From positions 1-7,050 of the forward strand of contig JACQHA010000092.1 in NCBI GenBank assembly GCA_016199255.1: a DNA stretch of 7,050 bases, read 5' to 3'. Made by a program: the position numbers and the translations under genes. This document shows positions 5,847 through 7,050 of the stretch, one piece after another. The stretch is from Deinococcus sp. (GTDB lineage Bacteria; Deinococcota; Deinococci; JACQHA01). Position 1 is the stretch's first letter; every line of letters starts with the position of its first letter. A model generated the notes under the pieces. That model saw only the letters and a list, made by a program, of their open reading frames with translations, had not been told where the DNA came from and made no database searches.

Positions 5847-6803
5847 TTGCGCACACACCTGCTGATGTTCCTCATCTTGCTTGGCGCTGCGGCTGCCCTG
5901 GCCCAGGAGATGCCTCCTCCCCAGGCGGTGATCCTGGCCACGCCGCCGGTGATCCTGCGCTTTGCCAGCACGGTCATCACCCTGGACGGCAGCCGCTCTA
6001 TTGGCGCTTCAAGCTACCAGTGGGACATTGGCCACTGCTTCTTGGAGCCCGGGTTCACCCTGGAGGAGGCAGTGATCCAGGTCACCTGTCCTGGCATTAC
6101 CAGCTATCCGGTGACCCTCACCATTAATGGTGGCGCATCCACAGCGAGTGTCACCATTGAGAGCGCCGACACGGTGGCCTTCTTCATCGCTGATCCACCA
6201 GTGGTGCCACCGGGCGACAGCTTCACCACCCCGATTCAGCTCGATGGCCAGACCTACTCAGGTAGCGTCAGGGATGGGCAGCCGCTGCCGGTGACCTACC
6301 GCTGGACCCTGGACCAGCACTGCCGGTTCGCCCCAGGCTCTGGGGCCGGCGATCCCCAGCCGGTGGTGCTGTGCGATGGCAGCGGGGCAGCGGAGATCCG
6401 GTTGGTCGTAGCCAGTAGCCAAGATACTGCCGAATTCATCAGTGCCCTCGCGCCCAGTGGCACGTCGCAGCCGGAGATGGCTCAGATGGCTGAGGAAGGG
6501 AGGCCCATGGCGCCTGGGGCACCATCTCCGGCTGCGGCACTAGTACAGGCGATGTTCACCATTGAGCCGCCGTTTATCAGCCGGCCGACAGATGTCATCA
6601 CCTTAGACGGTAGAGGTTCCCTCGGGCAGAACCTGCGCTTCAGCTGGTCGATTTCCCACTGTGTGCCGCAGCCAGGCTTCAGCCTCACCGATCCGCTGAT
6701 CCGGGTGACCTGTCCCGCTCAGGTGCCGTATCCCATTACCCTCACCGTCACCGACGGCACCACCACAGATTCCCTGACCCAGCAGGTGATGATCCGGCGA
6801 TGA
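5847..6803 (+). CDS. Exported protein with three Ig/PKD-like repeats carrying spaced Cys pairs
   Basis: A protein of 318 residues from the TTG at 5847, or 320 from the GTG at 5841 (numbering here uses the latter). A signal peptide covers residues 1 to about 21, with a core of LLMFLILLGAAAALA ending before QE. Three beta-sandwich-like repeats follow at about 35-106, 112-192 and 238-318. Each has an LDG motif near its start, then a Trp, then His-Cys, then a second Cys exactly 17 residues on: Cys 66/83, 161/178 and 274/291. Repeats 1 and 3 are closest (TVITLDG versus DVITLDG; VTCPG versus VTCPA), each ending in a PVTLTINGG- or PITLTVTDG-type strand typical of PKD/Ig-like domains. A linker rich in Met, Pro and Ala (about 205-235) separates repeats 2 and 3. 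Disulfides within each repeat are likely in an oxidising compartment. No enzyme motif is present, so a structural or binding role is inferred. It follows the large exported gene by 13 bases and overlaps the next start. Confidence 0.85.
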   Translation: MRTHLLMFLILLGAAAALAQEMPPPQAVILATPPVILRFASTVITLDGSRSIGASSYQWDIGHCFLEPGFTLEEAVIQVTCPGITSYPVTLTINGGASTASVTIESADTVAFFIADPPVVPPGDSFTTPIQLDGQTYSGSVRDGQPLPVTYRWTLDQHCRFAPGSGAGDPQPVVLCDGSGAAEIRLVVASSQDTAEFISALAPSGTSQPEMAQMAEEGRPMAPGAPSPAAALVQAMFTIEPPFISRPTDVITLDGRGSLGQNLRFSWSISHCVPQPGFSLTDPLIRVTCPAQVPYPITLTVTDGTTTDSLTQQVMIRR

Positions 6804-7050
6804 GGTGGGTTCTGCTCCTGACCCTAGCACCGCTGGCGCTGGCCAGCGGCACACCCACTTGGGTGCCGGTGGTCGCCGTGGTCCCTCATGGCCGACCGAC
6901 CTGGTCACCTGACGGTACCCGCCTGGCGTTTAGCGCCAGCGCTGATGGCCAGAGCGACCTGTATGTGGTCAACACGGATGGTACCGATCTCGTCCAGCTC
7001 ACCAATGATCCTTTCGAGGACCGCGGCCCAGCCTGGTCGCCGGACGGCAA
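6800..7050 (+). CDS. TolB-like PD40 beta-propeller exported protein (partial, cut at window end)
   Basis: The first 83 residues of a protein that continues past the window. The ATG at 6800 overlaps the upstream TGA (ATGA junction), which suggests translational coupling. The AGGTGAT at 6783-6789 is a weak, distant ribosome binding site. Residues 1 to about 15 (MRWVLLLTLAPLALA) form a signal peptide. Residues about 32-45 (RPTWSPDGTRLAFSA) and 77-83 (PAWSPDG) are the start of successive PD40 blades, with DLYVVNTDGTDLVQLTND between them. This is the hallmark of the TolB/WD40-like periplasmic propeller family, whose members bind proteins, metals or sugars. Full TolB also needs an N-terminal domain, not seen here because the propeller begins almost directly after the signal. 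It is therefore TolB-like rather than a TolB orthologue. Confidence 0.85.
   Translation, partial: MRWVLLLTLAPLALASGTPTWVPVVAVVPHGRPTWSPDGTRLAFSASADGQSDLYVVNTDGTDLVQLTNDPFEDRGPAWSPDG

Noticed and set aside
6800..7050. Calling the last gene tolB
   Set aside because: The propeller blades start directly after the signal peptide, without TolB's N-terminal domain, and no tol/pal genes are nearby; PD40 propellers occur in many unrelated exported proteins.

Overview
This is a GC-rich bacterial window that uses the standard genetic code: its genes end in TAG or TGA, and GTG/TTG starts are plausible beside ATG. It has Sec-type signal peptides, a Pro/Thr/Ala-rich extracellular linker and a PD40/TolB-type propeller. 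That suits an environmental lineage such as Chloroflexota or Deinococcota, but no gene here settles the phylum and the assignment is a guess. No rRNA, tRNA, CRISPR array or recognisable transposase was seen.

Left part (1-1662). The window opens with the last 46 codons of an unidentified plus-strand gene, followed 21 bases after its stop by a terminator-like hairpin. A 367-base gap follows without a credible gene; it carries a repeated palindromic motif and a perfect 12-bp palindrome. Next is a Major Facilitator Superfamily transporter reading frame (511-1662). It is complete apart from one in-frame TGA at codon 104, so it is a pseudogene, a readthrough gene or a sequencing error.

Middle (1663-2965). 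A 153-base convergent gap separates the transporter from a minus-strand Crp/Fnr-family regulator (1816-2496). This regulator has a cyclic-nucleotide-binding-like domain and a winged helix whose recognition helix differs from that of E. coli CRP. A divergent 469-base region between it and the right-hand genes has several dyad symmetries. These include two more copies of the GTTAAGT-type motif, a CRP-like half-conserved site, a 12-bp palindrome and a 9-bp inverted repeat.

Right part (2966-7050). Three genes form a tight plus-strand operon and all encode exported proteins. The first is a roughly 955-residue protein of unknown function: an Ig-like region, a short coiled coil, a duplicated unknown domain, a Pro/Thr-rich linker and a large helical domain. 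The second, 13 or fewer bases downstream, is a protein of about 318 residues built from three Ig/PKD-like repeats, each with a Cys pair spaced by exactly 17 residues. The third overlaps it by an ATGA junction and is the start of a TolB-like PD40 beta-propeller, cut by the window edge. Architecture and spacing suggest a cell-surface or periplasmic assembly of unknown purpose, possibly controlled by the divergent Crp-family regulator. This operon is the least explained and most interesting content of the window.
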